From: Vibrio sp. SCSIO 43137
GTDB lineage: Bacteria > Pseudomonadota > Gammaproteobacteria > Enterobacterales > Vibrionaceae
Length of the DNA stretch: 64,000 nt
Direction: 5' to 3'
Assembly: GCF_028201475.1 (NCBI RefSeq)
Contig: NZ_CP116383.1
Coordinates: 930,001 to 994,000, forward strand
The notes under the pieces are model-generated. The model made no database searches. It was not told the DNA's origin and saw only the letters and a list, made by a program, of their open reading frames with translations. The stretch's first letter is position 1; each line of letters starts with the position of its first letter. The position numbers and the translations under genes were made by a program. Shown piece by piece: positions 53,739-62,445 of this stretch.

Positions 53739-55037
53739 TTGTCCCTATTTAGTCAGGCTATTGTTGAGCTAGCTCAACGGGTTAAAAACGCTGAAGAGCA
53801 AGATATCAGAATAACTCAGCCCATCGCCAATGCGCCGGTTTCATCATGCATTGACTGGCTTGAAGCTCAACCTCATTTCCCGAAGTTTTACTGGCAGTCC
53901 AGAGACACCCGGGAAGAAGTCGTCGCCCTTGGCAAAGTACACACTTTTTCTGACCCTGCACCGGCATATACTATTCTGTCTGATGATCAGAGAGTATGGG
54001 GAGGCAAGGCCTTTCAGACCTCTGAATATACCGATACGCAATCCTACTTCTTCTTACCTCAGATTGAGTTAGTGCGCTTTGATAAGCAGTGGTCAGTAAG
54101 TGTTAATCTGGCCGACGATAAAGATCAGATAATAGCGGCTTTGGAAAAACTAATTGTAGACGTTCAGCCGTTAGCACCTATCTCTGTGGAAATAAAACAA
54201 ATTTCTCACACTCCGGATAAACCCGGCTGGAAAACTCAGGTCGAAGATGTACTGACTCATATTGAGCAGGATAAATTTAAGAAAGTCGTATTGGCGCGAA
54301 AAAGTCGTGTCCGGCTCGACTCGGCTATCTCTTCCGCTCAGCTACTAAAAGCAAGCTTGAGTAAGAATCACCACAGTTTCCATTTTCTGTTTGCTCTGAA
54401 TAAAGAGCAGAGTTTTATCGGTTCGACACCAGAAAGGTTATACAGCCGCGTCGGATTAGAACTGGAAACGGAAGCGTTGGCGGGAACCATCGGCCGCGGT
54501 GAGACTGCCCAGAAAGATCTGGATCTGGCAAACTGGCTGGCGCAAGACAAGAAAAACCTCAAAGAGAACCAGTATGTGGTTGACGACATCATAGATCGCT
54601 TAACGCCACATGCCGAAAGTATTGAAGCACAAGATGAAGCCAAGCTGATACGCCTGACCAAGGTGCAGCACCTTAAGCGTGAAATTCGTGCACACCTTAA
54701 AGCGGGAGTAAACGGTGTTCAGCTACTCGCTGCCTTACAGCCAACCGCGGCGGTAGCCGGGTTGCCGAGAGAAGAGGCGATGCAATATATTCTGCAAAAT
54801 CAGCCATTTTCCCGTGGCTGGTATAGTGGTTCTATTGGTTATATCAGTCACCGTAAAGCAGAGTTCTGCGTGGCGCTCAGAAGTGCACTGGTTCGGGGTG
54901 AAAATGTCGACCTTTATGCCGGAGCCGGTATTGTTACCGGTTCAGAAGCGGAATATGAGTGGCAGGAGCTTGATAATAAGATGTCGACACTGTTGTGTCT
55001 GATTCAGGGTAACTGGCCGCTCGGAGTGGCTTCATGA
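53739..55037 (+). CDS. menF: Isochorismate synthase MenF
   Basis: The 432-residue enzyme converts chorismate to isochorismate, the first committed step of menaquinone synthesis. The C-terminal chorismate-binding fold is clear (LARKSRVRLD, FIGSTPERLYSRVGLELETEALAGTIGRG, HLKREIRAHLK, LQPTAAVAGLPREEA, YAGAGIVTGSEAEYEWQE). The start is TTG at 53739 with AGAGG before it. The stop overlaps the menD ATG by four bases, so the two are translationally coupled. It heads menF-D-H-B. Confidence 0.96.
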   Translation: MSLFSQAIVELAQRVKNAEEQDIRITQPIANAPVSSCIDWLEAQPHFPKFYWQSRDTREEVVALGKVHTFSDPAPAYTILSDDQRVWGGKAFQTSEYTDTQSYFFLPQIELVRFDKQWSVSVNLADDKDQIIAALEKLIVDVQPLAPISVEIKQISHTPDKPGWKTQVEDVLTHIEQDKFKKVVLARKSRVRLDSAISSAQLLKASLSKNHHSFHFLFALNKEQSFIGSTPERLYSRVGLELETEALAGTIGRGETAQKDLDLANWLAQDKKNLKENQYVVDDIIDRLTPHAESIEAQDEAKLIRLTKVQHLKREIRAHLKAGVNGVQLLAALQPTAAVAGLPREEAMQYILQNQPFSRGWYSGSIGYISHRKAEFCVALRSALVRGENVDLYAGAGIVTGSEAEYEWQELDNKMSTLLCLIQGNWPLGVAS

Positions 55038-56746
55038 TCGCCGCAGAGCGCGATCAGGCCGCCCTTAATCGTGTCTGGTCAAGCCTGATTCTTGAGGAGC
55101 TTCACCGCTTCGGTGTAGAACATATCTGTATTGCCCCGGGGTCCCGTTCTACCCCCCTTGCTCTGGAGGCCGATGAACACTCTGGCTTCTCTCTTCACCG
55201 CCACTTTGATGAACGGGGTCTGGCTTTCCATGCCCTTGGGATTGCTAAAGGATCTAACAAACCAGTAGCCATTATTGTGACTTCAGGTACTGCTGTAGCC
55301 AACTTGCTTCCTGCCGTTGCAGAGGCTGCTTTGACCGGAGAAAAGCTGGTGTTGCTGACTGCTGACCGTCCTGTCGAACTGATTGACTGTGGAGCTAATC
55401 AGGCCATTTCACAAACGGGCATTTTTTCTCAGCATGTTACGGCAAGTCTCAATCTGCCTTCTGCCAGCGAGCAGATATCTCCCCGCTGGCTACTTACCTC
55501 CGTTGACCAGTTATTAAATGAGCAGCATGAAAAGGGGGGGGCGGTGCATATTAACTGTCCATTTCCTGAGCCTCTTTATTCAGATAACGGCAAAGATTTT
55601 TACCAGAGCTATCTTGAGCCTTTGCAACAGTGGCTGGAGAGTGATAAGCCATATTGCCAACAGCTTTCAGGGCCTTTTGATTCAGCCATTGACATAGGTG
55701 CCATTGAACAGAAAAAAGGGTTGATTGTTATCGGCAGTATTGAGTTGCAATCAGCTCTTTCTGCGTTGAAACTTGGCCGTCAGTTGGGCTGGCCGGTTTT
55801 ATGCGATCCCCAGAGTGGTGTATCCACTAACTGGGCTCATTATGATATCTGGCTGCAAAATAAGCTGGCTCAACAGCAACTTGGCGAGTGTGAGGTTATC
55901 CTTCAGTTTGGCGCCAGGTTAGTTTCTAAACGTTTAAACCAGTTTATTAAAAACCGGGTTGCAGCAGATGCATGTAAATATTATCTGATTAACCGGGACA
56001 GAAAGCGTCTTAACCCTGATCACCTTGCCCAGACACATATCATTGCAGAGCCAGCTGAATGGGCTGAGTTTCAGACAGAACGTCTGCAAGGGAAAATCAG
56101 CCAATATGCTGGCTGGGCAGATAAGCTGCAACACTTTAGTAAGCATGTCAGCCAGACGGCAGTTAATGGTAATGAGATTTCTGAGATAAACCTTGCCCGC
56201 CAGCTGAGCGCGATGGCAGGGAGCAACGACCTGTTTATCGGTAACAGCTTAATTGTGCGCCTGATTGATATGGTGTCGGCATTGCAGGGGAACCGGGTTT
56301 ATACCAACCGCGGAGCATCCGGTATCGACGGGCTGGTGGCTACGGCAACCGGTGTCCAGTCGGTGACTCAGAAACCTATGCTAATGATGATAGGTGATAC
56401 TTCGCTGCTATATGACTTAAATTCACTCTCCCTTTGCAGCCGTGATATTCCAATGGTGGTTCTGGTGACCAATAATGATGGCGGCGCCATCTTTAACCTG
56501 CTTCCGGTCGATAAACAGAAAAAACAGAGTCTTTATCAGATGCCTCATGGCTATAAGTTCCGGCATGCGGCTAAGCAGTTTGAGCTGGAGTATCTGGCGT
56601 GTGAAAAGCTTGATGAACTGCAGGGTGCGGTGCAAAAACACCTGAGTCAGGGTAACGGAACCCTTGTTATTGAAGTGAGCACAAATGCTGATGAAGCCTC
56701 TGCAGATATTAAACGGCTGGTAAAAGAAATTCATGCTTTCAGCTAA
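55034..56746 (+). CDS. menD: SEPHCHC synthase MenD
   Basis: This 570-residue thiamine-diphosphate enzyme joins isochorismate and 2-oxoglutarate. The blocks HICIAPGSRSTPLALEA, VTSGTAVANLLPAVAEAALTGEKLVLLTADRP, NRGASGIDGLVATATGV and GDTSLLYDLNSL (ThDP-Mg region, with TNNDGGAIFNLLP) are all present. It overlaps menF by four bases and menH by 14 bases. Length is normal for the family. Confidence 0.97.
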   Translation: MIAAERDQAALNRVWSSLILEELHRFGVEHICIAPGSRSTPLALEADEHSGFSLHRHFDERGLAFHALGIAKGSNKPVAIIVTSGTAVANLLPAVAEAALTGEKLVLLTADRPVELIDCGANQAISQTGIFSQHVTASLNLPSASEQISPRWLLTSVDQLLNEQHEKGGAVHINCPFPEPLYSDNGKDFYQSYLEPLQQWLESDKPYCQQLSGPFDSAIDIGAIEQKKGLIVIGSIELQSALSALKLGRQLGWPVLCDPQSGVSTNWAHYDIWLQNKLAQQQLGECEVILQFGARLVSKRLNQFIKNRVAADACKYYLINRDRKRLNPDHLAQTHIIAEPAEWAEFQTERLQGKISQYAGWADKLQHFSKHVSQTAVNGNEISEINLARQLSAMAGSNDLFIGNSLIVRLIDMVSALQGNRVYTNRGASGIDGLVATATGVQSVTQKPMLMMIGDTSLLYDLNSLSLCSRDIPMVVLVTNNDGGAIFNLLPVDKQKKQSLYQMPHGYKFRHAAKQFELEYLACEKLDELQGAVQKHLSQGNGTLVIEVSTNADEASADIKRLVKEIHAFS

Positions 56747-57530
56747 GTACTCTCCGGCCTCTGTACCTTGCGGCAAACCGCTACTTGTATTCCTGCATGG
56801 ATTACTGGGAAGTGGTGAAGATTGGCAATGTGTCACAGAGCTGCTCAATGAGTTTGATGCGCTGCTGATTGACCTGCCCGGCCACGGAGCCAGCGCAGAT
56901 ATCAGCGCCGGCGACTTTGATCATTGTTGCCTCCTGATTGCAGAGTCAGTAAAACAGAACCGGCAGGATGATAGTCAGCCTATAGTTATGATCGGTTATT
57001 CACTTGGCGCACGGCTGGCAATGTATGGTTTGAGTTATGGCTTGTTTGAACAACTGAATATTGTCAGCTACCTGATTGAAGGCGGCAACTTTGGCTTAAA
57101 GAGTGAAGCAGAAAGAGAACAGCGTTTGCAAAATGATCAACATTGGGCGGATTGTTTCTCCCGGCAGAAAATAGATACTGTATTGCAAAACTGGTATCAG
57201 CAAGCTGTCTTCTCTTCGCTCAGCCCGCAACAGAGAGTGATGCTGGTGGAAAAGCGTCGTCATAACCATGGTGAAAAAGTGGCGGATATGCTTTTGGCGA
57301 CGTCACTGGCAAAACAACCCTATTTATTAGATTTGCTATTGGATAAACAGCAGCACATTCATTACATTTGTGGTGAAAAAGACAAAAAATTTACCGAACT
57401 GGCTGAGAAAAGCGGGCTGTCATACAGTTGTATTGACTCTGCGGGACATAATGTTCATCAGGAGCAACCAACCCGGTTTGCTCAGCTGATTCAGCAACAG
57501 ACAGATATGTTATACCCAAGTGACCTCTAG
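56733..57530 (+). CDS. menH: SHCHC synthase MenH
   Basis: The 265-residue alpha/beta hydrolase-fold enzyme eliminates pyruvate from the MenD product. Motifs are FLHGLLGSGEDW, DLPGHGAS, the nucleophile elbow GYSLGARLAMY, and a late His in DSAGHNVHQEQP. The last six codons and the stop lie inside a palindromic intergenic repeat (57511-57559), so the C-terminal tail LYPSDL derives from the repeat. It overlaps menD by 14 bases and precedes menB by 69 bases. Confidence 0.95.
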   Translation: MLSAKYSPASVPCGKPLLVFLHGLLGSGEDWQCVTELLNEFDALLIDLPGHGASADISAGDFDHCCLLIAESVKQNRQDDSQPIVMIGYSLGARLAMYGLSYGLFEQLNIVSYLIEGGNFGLKSEAEREQRLQNDQHWADCFSRQKIDTVLQNWYQQAVFSSLSPQQRVMLVEKRRHNHGEKVADMLLATSLAKQPYLLDLLLDKQQHIHYICGEKDKKFTELAEKSGLSYSCIDSAGHNVHQEQPTRFAQLIQQQTDMLYPSDL

Positions 57531-57559
57531 ATGTAGGATTCAGAGGTTATCTGGGGATA
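57511..57559. repeat. Palindromic intergenic repeat, copy 2
   Basis: The left arm TATACCCAAGTGACCT is identical to copy 1 (14374-14422). The right arm (57544-57559) differs at 4 of 16 positions, and the loop is similar (GTAGGATTCAG against GCAGTATTCAG). It covers the last codons of menH. Confidence 0.9.
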
Positions 57560-57599
57560 TAAACATCGTTAGATACACGAACAGAGATTGGAACAAATC

Positions 57600-58466
57600 A
57601 TGGCAAGAACAATCGGAATTACAGAAGAAGAACTTTATGCACCGGTAGACTGGCAGGACTGTAGTGCAGAGTATGAAGATATCCATTTTCATAAGTCCGC
57701 TGATGGTATCGCAAAAATAACCATTGCACGCCCTCAGGTACGTAATGCATTCAGGCCTCAGACCGTTAAAGAGATGATTAAGGCACTGGCCGACGCCCGC
57801 TATGATGAGCAGGTAGGTGTGATTATCCTTACCGGACTGGGTGAAGATGCTTTCTGTTCCGGTGGTGACCAGAAAATCCGTGGCGACTACGGCGGCTACA
57901 GGGATGAAGAGGGGACTCACCACCTGAATGTGCTGGATTTCCAGCGTCAGATCCGTACTTGTCCTAAGCCGGTTATTGCTGCTGTTGCCGGTTATGCCGT
58001 TGGTGGTGGTCATGTTCTGCATATGATGTGTGACCTGACCATCGCGGCTGAAAATGCCCAGTTTGGTCAGACAGGTCCTAAAGTCGGTTCATTTGACGGC
58101 GGCTGGGGTGCTTCTTATATGGCGCGTATTGTCGGCCAGAAGAAAGCGCGTGAAATCTGGTTCCTGTGCCGTTTCTATGATGCACAGGAAGCGGTCGATA
58201 TGGGGCTGGTTAATACCGTTGTTCCTGTCGCTGATCTGGAAAAAGAGACAGTACGCTGGTGTCGTGAAGTACTTCAGCACAGCCCGATGGCTCTGCGTTG
58301 CCTGAAAGCAGCACTAAACGCTGACTGTGACGGTCAGGCAGGTCTTCAGGAGCTGGCTGGTAACGCCACTATGATGTTCTATATGACTGAAGAAGGTCAG
58401 GAAGGACGTAACTCTTTCAATGAGAAACGTCGCCCTGATTTCTCTAAATTCCCGAGAAATCCATAG
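57600..58466 (+). CDS. menB: 1,4-dihydroxy-2-naphthoyl-CoA synthase MenB
   Basis: This 288-residue crotonase-fold enzyme closes the naphthoquinol ring from succinylbenzoyl-CoA. Conserved parts are [83 protein letters not shown] and the C-terminal [21 protein letters not shown] 57600, with GGAAC before it, is preferred over the in-frame TTG twelve bases earlier. A strong hairpin without a T-run follows the gene. Confidence 0.97.
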   Translation: MARTIGITEEELYAPVDWQDCSAEYEDIHFHKSADGIAKITIARPQVRNAFRPQTVKEMIKALADARYDEQVGVIILTGLGEDAFCSGGDQKIRGDYGGYRDEEGTHHLNVLDFQRQIRTCPKPVIAAVAGYAVGGGHVLHMMCDLTIAAENAQFGQTGPKVGSFDGGWGASYMARIVGQKKAREIWFLCRFYDAQEAVDMGLVNTVVPVADLEKETVRWCREVLQHSPMALRCLKAALNADCDGQAGLQELAGNATMMFYMTEEGQEGRNSFNEKRRPDFSKFPRNP

Positions 58467-58489
58467 AATATTATTCACCCGGTATTCAT

Positions 58490-58519
58490 CCGGAGGCAGG
58501 CTCGCAAGCCTGTTTCCGG
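58490..58519 (+). other. Strong hairpin between menB and menC
   Basis: CCGGAGGCAGGCT (58490-58502) pairs along all 13 positions with AGCCTGTTTCCGG (58507-58519), with two G-U pairs and a CGCA loop. There is no T-run, so it is more likely an mRNA processing or stability element than a simple terminator. Confidence 0.65.
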
Positions 58520-58662
58520 TCGGTTGCCGCAATTATGAAAATAAATATTCATAAAAATTATGAATTACCCGATCTGGGTCATAAGTTTATCGTCTGTTTT
58601 TTTCTAAGCTTATGGTTCCAAACTGTGGACTAATCAATAGTTTGCAACAGTTTGAGTATCAC

Positions 58663-58678
58663 TTGTCAATGATGACAA
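58663..58678. promoter_or_regulatory. Palindrome upstream of menC
   Basis: TTGTCAATGATGACAA has perfect 6-bp arms around four bases and lies 44 bases before the menC start. The whole 255-base gap before menC is A/T-rich, so menC-menE probably has its own promoter here. The protein that binds is unknown; the half-site differs from the FNR consensus. Confidence 0.45.
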
Positions 58679-58721
58679 AAAGTAAAATTTTGTATTATTT
58701 ACCAATCTAGGAATCATTCCG

Positions 58722-59714
58722 ATGCGTCACGCAAAACTGTATAGATATCAGCTTCCGATGGATAGTGGTGTCATTCTCCGCGATCAAAAACTGTCCGAAA
58801 GACACGGCTGGATTGTAGAACTGACACAGGCAGGCAAAACAGCCTATGGTGAAATAGCACCATTGCCGGGCTTTAGCCGGGAAAGCTGTGATGAAGCTGG
58901 CATACAGGCGCAGGCACAACTGGAACAGTGGGTGCGTGGCGACACTATTGATTTTGATTCTCTCTATCCTTCTGTCGCTTTCGGCCTGTCTATGGCAGAG
59001 CTTGAGCTTAGGCAAGAGTTGCCGGCTGAAGGCAACTTTACCGGCGCTCCCCTATGTACCGGTGATCCCGATGATCTTCTGCCGGTTTTGGAAGCCATGC
59101 CGGATGAACATAAAGTTGCCAAGGTGAAAGTCGGGCTGTATGAACCGATTCGTGACGGTATGATAACCAACCTGTTTCTGGAGACCATTCCAGATCTCAA
59201 ACTAAGATTAGATGCCAACCGTGCATGGACCATCGAAAAGGCAGAGAAATTTGCCAGTTATATAAACCCTTCTTATCGTCAGAGAATAGAGTTTATTGAG
59301 GAGCCGTGTCAGAAACCGGGTGATAGCTTTACCTTTGCTATCGATACCGGTATTGCTATTGCGTGGGACGAAACCCTGCAGGAGTCGGTAAGGGATAAGG
59401 AGTCCGACCTCAGCCATATGACTGGCGCAAAGGTCATTATTATCAAGCCAACTCTGATTGGCTCGGTTGAGCGTTGTGTTTCTCTGGTAGAGCAGGCTAA
59501 TAAACTGGCTATCTCTGTGGTATTCAGTTCCAGCCTTGAATCCAGCCTCGGGCTTTGCCAACTGGCACGGATGGCAAACTGGCTGACACCGCAAACCATC
59601 CCCGGCCTTGATACCATCAAAATGTTTGCTGCTCAGCTACATACACCTTGGCCCGGTTCTGAATTGCCGCTTGTTTCGCTGCAAGATCAGAAGCTTGTCT
59701 GGCAGAGCCTTTAA
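58722..59714 (+). CDS. menC: o-Succinylbenzoate synthase MenC
   Basis: The 330-residue enolase-superfamily enzyme dehydrates SHCHC to o-succinylbenzoate. Catalytic features are KVAKVKVGL (acid-base lysine), LRLDANRAWTIEKA, IEFIEEPCQKP, IAWDETLQES and KPTLIGSVERC. Length fits the family. Its last base is the first base of the menE ATG (TAATG overlap), so menC and menE are translationally coupled. It is separated from menB by 255 bases. Confidence 0.95.
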   Translation: MRHAKLYRYQLPMDSGVILRDQKLSERHGWIVELTQAGKTAYGEIAPLPGFSRESCDEAGIQAQAQLEQWVRGDTIDFDSLYPSVAFGLSMAELELRQELPAEGNFTGAPLCTGDPDDLLPVLEAMPDEHKVAKVKVGLYEPIRDGMITNLFLETIPDLKLRLDANRAWTIEKAEKFASYINPSYRQRIEFIEEPCQKPGDSFTFAIDTGIAIAWDETLQESVRDKESDLSHMTGAKVIIIKPTLIGSVERCVSLVEQANKLAISVVFSSSLESSLGLCQLARMANWLTPQTIPGLDTIKMFAAQLHTPWPGSELPLVSLQDQKLVWQSL

Positions 59715-61138
59715 TGAAATTGCACTGTTATCTGCCTGAGTTTTGGGCGGAGTACAGAAAAGAAAATCCGGCTCTGATTACCCCACAGGGCCGTTATAGC
59801 TGGAGCGAGTTAAGCAGTGAAGTGCTTGATATCAGCCGGCAACTGCTGGCTGAAGGGCTTCAGTCCGGAGATGTGTTAGCCTGCGTCTCAAAAAATAGCA
59901 CTGAGCTGCTTTTTCTCTATCTTGCTTGTGTGCGCATAGGAGTTATCCCAGCCCTTATCGCCCCTCAGCCCCTTTCCCCGTTAGTGGAAAAACTGCAGCA
60001 GATTGGTTGTCGATCTGTCTGGCTGGGCAAAGAGGCGCTGGCAAAAACCGACAGCAGGGAGCAAAACAGCATCAGGCAGCACTTCAACTGTATTGACCCG
60101 TTGCAAAATAATGGCGGCAACAAAGCGCTTCCTGCTGTATCGGCTTTGCCGGAGAAAGCCATTGTCAGCCTGATATTTACTTCCGGTTCGTCTGGGCAGG
60201 CTAAGGCTGCTGCCCATTGTGCTGAAAACCATCTCGCTTCTGCGCAAGGCCTGTTGGATGTGTTTGAATACAAGCAGGCCGATTGCTGGCTGCTTAGCTT
60301 GCCTATGTTTCACGTTTCTGGTCTGGCCATTGTCTGGCGCTGGCTTTCTGTTGGTGCGGTTCTGAAAATCGGTGAGGGTGGCAATCTGGCCGATGACCTG
60401 TATCAGGTAAGCCACGCTTCACTGGTCCCTACTCAGCTTAAGAGGCTGCTGGATAAACAGCATCAGATATCCCTTACTCATGTACTGCTGGGTGGTAGTC
60501 ATATCCCTGCTGAGTTAGCTAACAGGGCAAAAGCCAGAGGTATCAGCACATGGCTGGGTTATGGTATGACGGAAGCGGCTTCGACGGTTACCGCCAAGCA
60601 GGTAGACGGTAAAAGTGGAGTGGGGAATGTGCTGCCCGGCAGAAAGATTAAATTGAACGGCCAGAATATACTTATCGGCGGTAAAACTCTGGCCTTAGGC
60701 TATTTTTATCAGGGAGAGCTGACCCCTCTGACGGATAACGGCTGGTTTGATAGTAAGGATCTGGGCTGCCGGCAAGACGGAGAACTGCGTATTCTCGGCA
60801 GGGCTGATAATCAGTTTATTTCCGGCGGTGAGAATATCCACTGTGAAGAGATTGAATCGGTTCTGCTGCAGCATAAAGATATCGGGCTTGCCTTTGTTGT
60901 GCCTGTTGCCGATGCTGAGTTTGGTGCCCGGCCTGTTGCTTTGTTATCCTGTAACGGAGAGCTGGATCCGGAACAGTATAAACCGCTGCTAACATCCCGT
61001 CTGGATAGATTTAAGTGGCCGATAGCTTATTTTCAGCTACCTGAAACTGTATTGCAGGGGCAGGGGATAAAAGTTTCACGCATATCAGTGAAACAGTGGT
61101 TCTCTGAACATCAGTCTACCTACCAGTTAGTTATTTAA
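59714..61138 (+). CDS. menE: o-Succinylbenzoate-CoA ligase MenE
   Basis: This 474-residue AMP-forming ligase activates o-succinylbenzoate for MenB. The motifs IFTSGSSGQAKAAAH (phosphate loop), STWLGYGMTEAASTVTAK, GWFDSKDLGCRQDGELRILGRADNQFISGGENIHCEEIE, and a C-terminal GQGIKVSRISVKQWF with the catalytic-type lysine are present. It ends the menC-menE unit. No clear terminator follows before the next small ORF. Confidence 0.95.
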   Translation: MKLHCYLPEFWAEYRKENPALITPQGRYSWSELSSEVLDISRQLLAEGLQSGDVLACVSKNSTELLFLYLACVRIGVIPALIAPQPLSPLVEKLQQIGCRSVWLGKEALAKTDSREQNSIRQHFNCIDPLQNNGGNKALPAVSALPEKAIVSLIFTSGSSGQAKAAAHCAENHLASAQGLLDVFEYKQADCWLLSLPMFHVSGLAIVWRWLSVGAVLKIGEGGNLADDLYQVSHASLVPTQLKRLLDKQHQISLTHVLLGGSHIPAELANRAKARGISTWLGYGMTEAASTVTAKQVDGKSGVGNVLPGRKIKLNGQNILIGGKTLALGYFYQGELTPLTDNGWFDSKDLGCRQDGELRILGRADNQFISGGENIHCEEIESVLLQHKDIGLAFVVPVADAEFGARPVALLSCNGELDPEQYKPLLTSRLDRFKWPIAYFQLPETVLQGQGIKVSRISVKQWFSEHQSTYQLVI

Positions 61139-61196
61139 TAGTCAAAAAGGGAATTTATCCTACCGTTTAATATCACTTAGTATTAGCTGAATCAGT

Positions 61197-61253
61197 CAGT
61201 ATGTCGTATCGGTTGTCCCCGATAGAAACCTTAATAGTGCCAACAGCATACTG
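61197..61253 (+). promoter_or_regulatory. Structured leader upstream of the small membrane ORF
   Basis: CAGTATG (61197-61203) pairs with CATACTG (61247-61253) and encloses an inner hairpin, TATCGG/CCGATA (61207-61212 with 61219-61224). It lies between menE and the 56-residue ORF and could regulate it or end men transcription. Confidence 0.45.
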
Positions 61254-61296
61254 AGAATGTGGGGGACAAGGTTTCAGGGAAGAAAGAGACAACAGC

Positions 61297-61467
61297 ATGA
61301 AGCGAATTCTGCTCTCTCTCAGTGTGCTACTTATTCTGTTTTCTGTATTTAGCGAGGGGCTGGCTCAGTCCATTGGTGAGCTGATGGCTTTTGTTTGCGT
61401 TGTGTTGCTGGTTTTAAGATATCAGCAGCCAGCTAAGAGAAAGCACGGAGATCATTACCCAGAGTGA
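61297..61467 (+). CDS. 56-residue membrane protein (small ORF)
   Basis: This short frame starts at ATG 61297 after AAGAAAGAG and ends in TGA at 61465-61467. The product begins [18 protein letters not shown] and has two hydrophobic segments (about residues 4-18 and 26-41), then a basic, His-containing tail ([14 protein letters not shown]). That hairpin topology is common among small membrane proteins. It overlaps the end of the convergent YeiH gene by 54 bases. I do not recognise the family, and the coding call rests on the ribosome site and the hydrophobic pattern. Confidence 0.5.
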   Translation: MKRILLSLSVLLILFSVFSEGLAQSIGELMAFVCVVLLVLRYQQPAKRKHGDHYPE

Positions 61468-62331
61468 TACGCCGAACAGCAGGGGCTTCACTCCTGCTGC
61501 CCTAAGCTTTTCCAGTGAAATGGCTGAACCGATAAGAAACAGGCAGACAACCAGCATCTGCTTAGCCACAGAGAAGATAACACCATATACCTCCTCAAAC
61601 TGAGGTAAGTAATCACTTACCACAATCGCCCCGCAATAGAAAAGAATAAAGTAAGGGATAGTAATTTTATTGCTGTCACTCTTAAACAGAATCGCGCTGA
61701 TAAAAGCGACAGGAATAATCCACAAAGCTCTTGCCAGCTTGAGTGTTGTGGCTGTTTTCAACGCTTCTTCCCCATAGGCTGATGCCGCACCAACCACAGA
61801 GGAAGTATCGTGAATAGCGATAGCCGCCCATGTACCAAAGGTGTGTTGATCTAAACCGAGACTATGGCCGATAACAGGGAAGATAAACAGAGCAACTGAG
61901 TTGAGTACAAACACGGTTGCCAGAGCAAGGGCTGTTTGGTTGTCATCGGCTTTTATTGACGGTGCTACGGCAGCAATGGCACTGCCGCCACAAATTGAGG
62001 TACCCGCTGAGATGAGGTAGCCGGTATGCTTGTCCAGACCAATTTTTCTGGTAATCAGTGTACCAATCACAAGGGTGCCGGCAATGGTGGCAATAATAAT
62101 ACCTATACCCTGTCCGGTAACTGCCAGCGCCTGTTGAAAGTGAATACCGAACCCCAGCCCGACAATAGAGTAGGCCAATAGCTTTTTGGTGATTGCAGCG
62201 ACTTTCAGCTCTTTCGGCACTAATCCGAGGGCGGAAAGCATAAAGCCGATAACCAGTGCTGCCGGTGAAGAAACCCACGGAGTGAGGCAGAGTAGTCCGC
62301 ACAGATAAAACAGAAGGTTCTTTACAGGCAT
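61414..62331 (-). CDS. YeiH-type putative sulfate exporter (UPF0324 membrane protein)
   Basis: The 305-residue protein has about nine or ten membrane helices. Family blocks include [70 protein letters not shown] and [26 protein letters not shown]. Relatives are annotated as putative sulfate exporters, with thin experimental support. A 19-bp perfect palindrome lies just upstream of the start. Its 3' end overlaps the small membrane OFR on the opposite strand. Confidence 0.9.
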   Translation of the reverse strand: MPVKNLLFYLCGLLCLTPWVSSPAALVIGFMLSALGLVPKELKVAAITKKLLAYSIVGLGFGIHFQQALAVTGQGIGIIIATIAGTLVIGTLITRKIGLDKHTGYLISAGTSICGGSAIAAVAPSIKADDNQTALALATVFVLNSVALFIFPVIGHSLGLDQHTFGTWAAIAIHDTSSVVGAASAYGEEALKTATTLKLARALWIIPVAFISAILFKSDSNKITIPYFILFYCGAIVVSDYLPQFEEVYGVIFSVAKQMLVVCLFLIGSAISLEKLRAAGVKPLLFGVSLWVMISVLSLSWLLIS

Positions 62332-62358
62332 AGTTCAGGTCGCATTTACATCATAGAG

Positions 62359-62377
62359 TTGCGCTATCATAGCGCAA
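62359..62377. promoter_or_regulatory. 19-bp perfect palindrome upstream of the yeiH-type gene
   Basis: TTGCGCTATCATAGCGCAA is symmetric over 9-1-9 bases, and AGAG/CTCT extends it outside. It lies 28 bases before the gene's start codon, where a repressor would bind. No T-run follows, so it is not a normal terminator. The regulator is unknown. Confidence 0.6.
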
Positions 62378-62445
62378 GCTCTGGGTTAAGTATGTCTTAT
62401 CTTATTTTACTAAGGGTTAAGGAAAATTGAACGGGCTATAACCAT

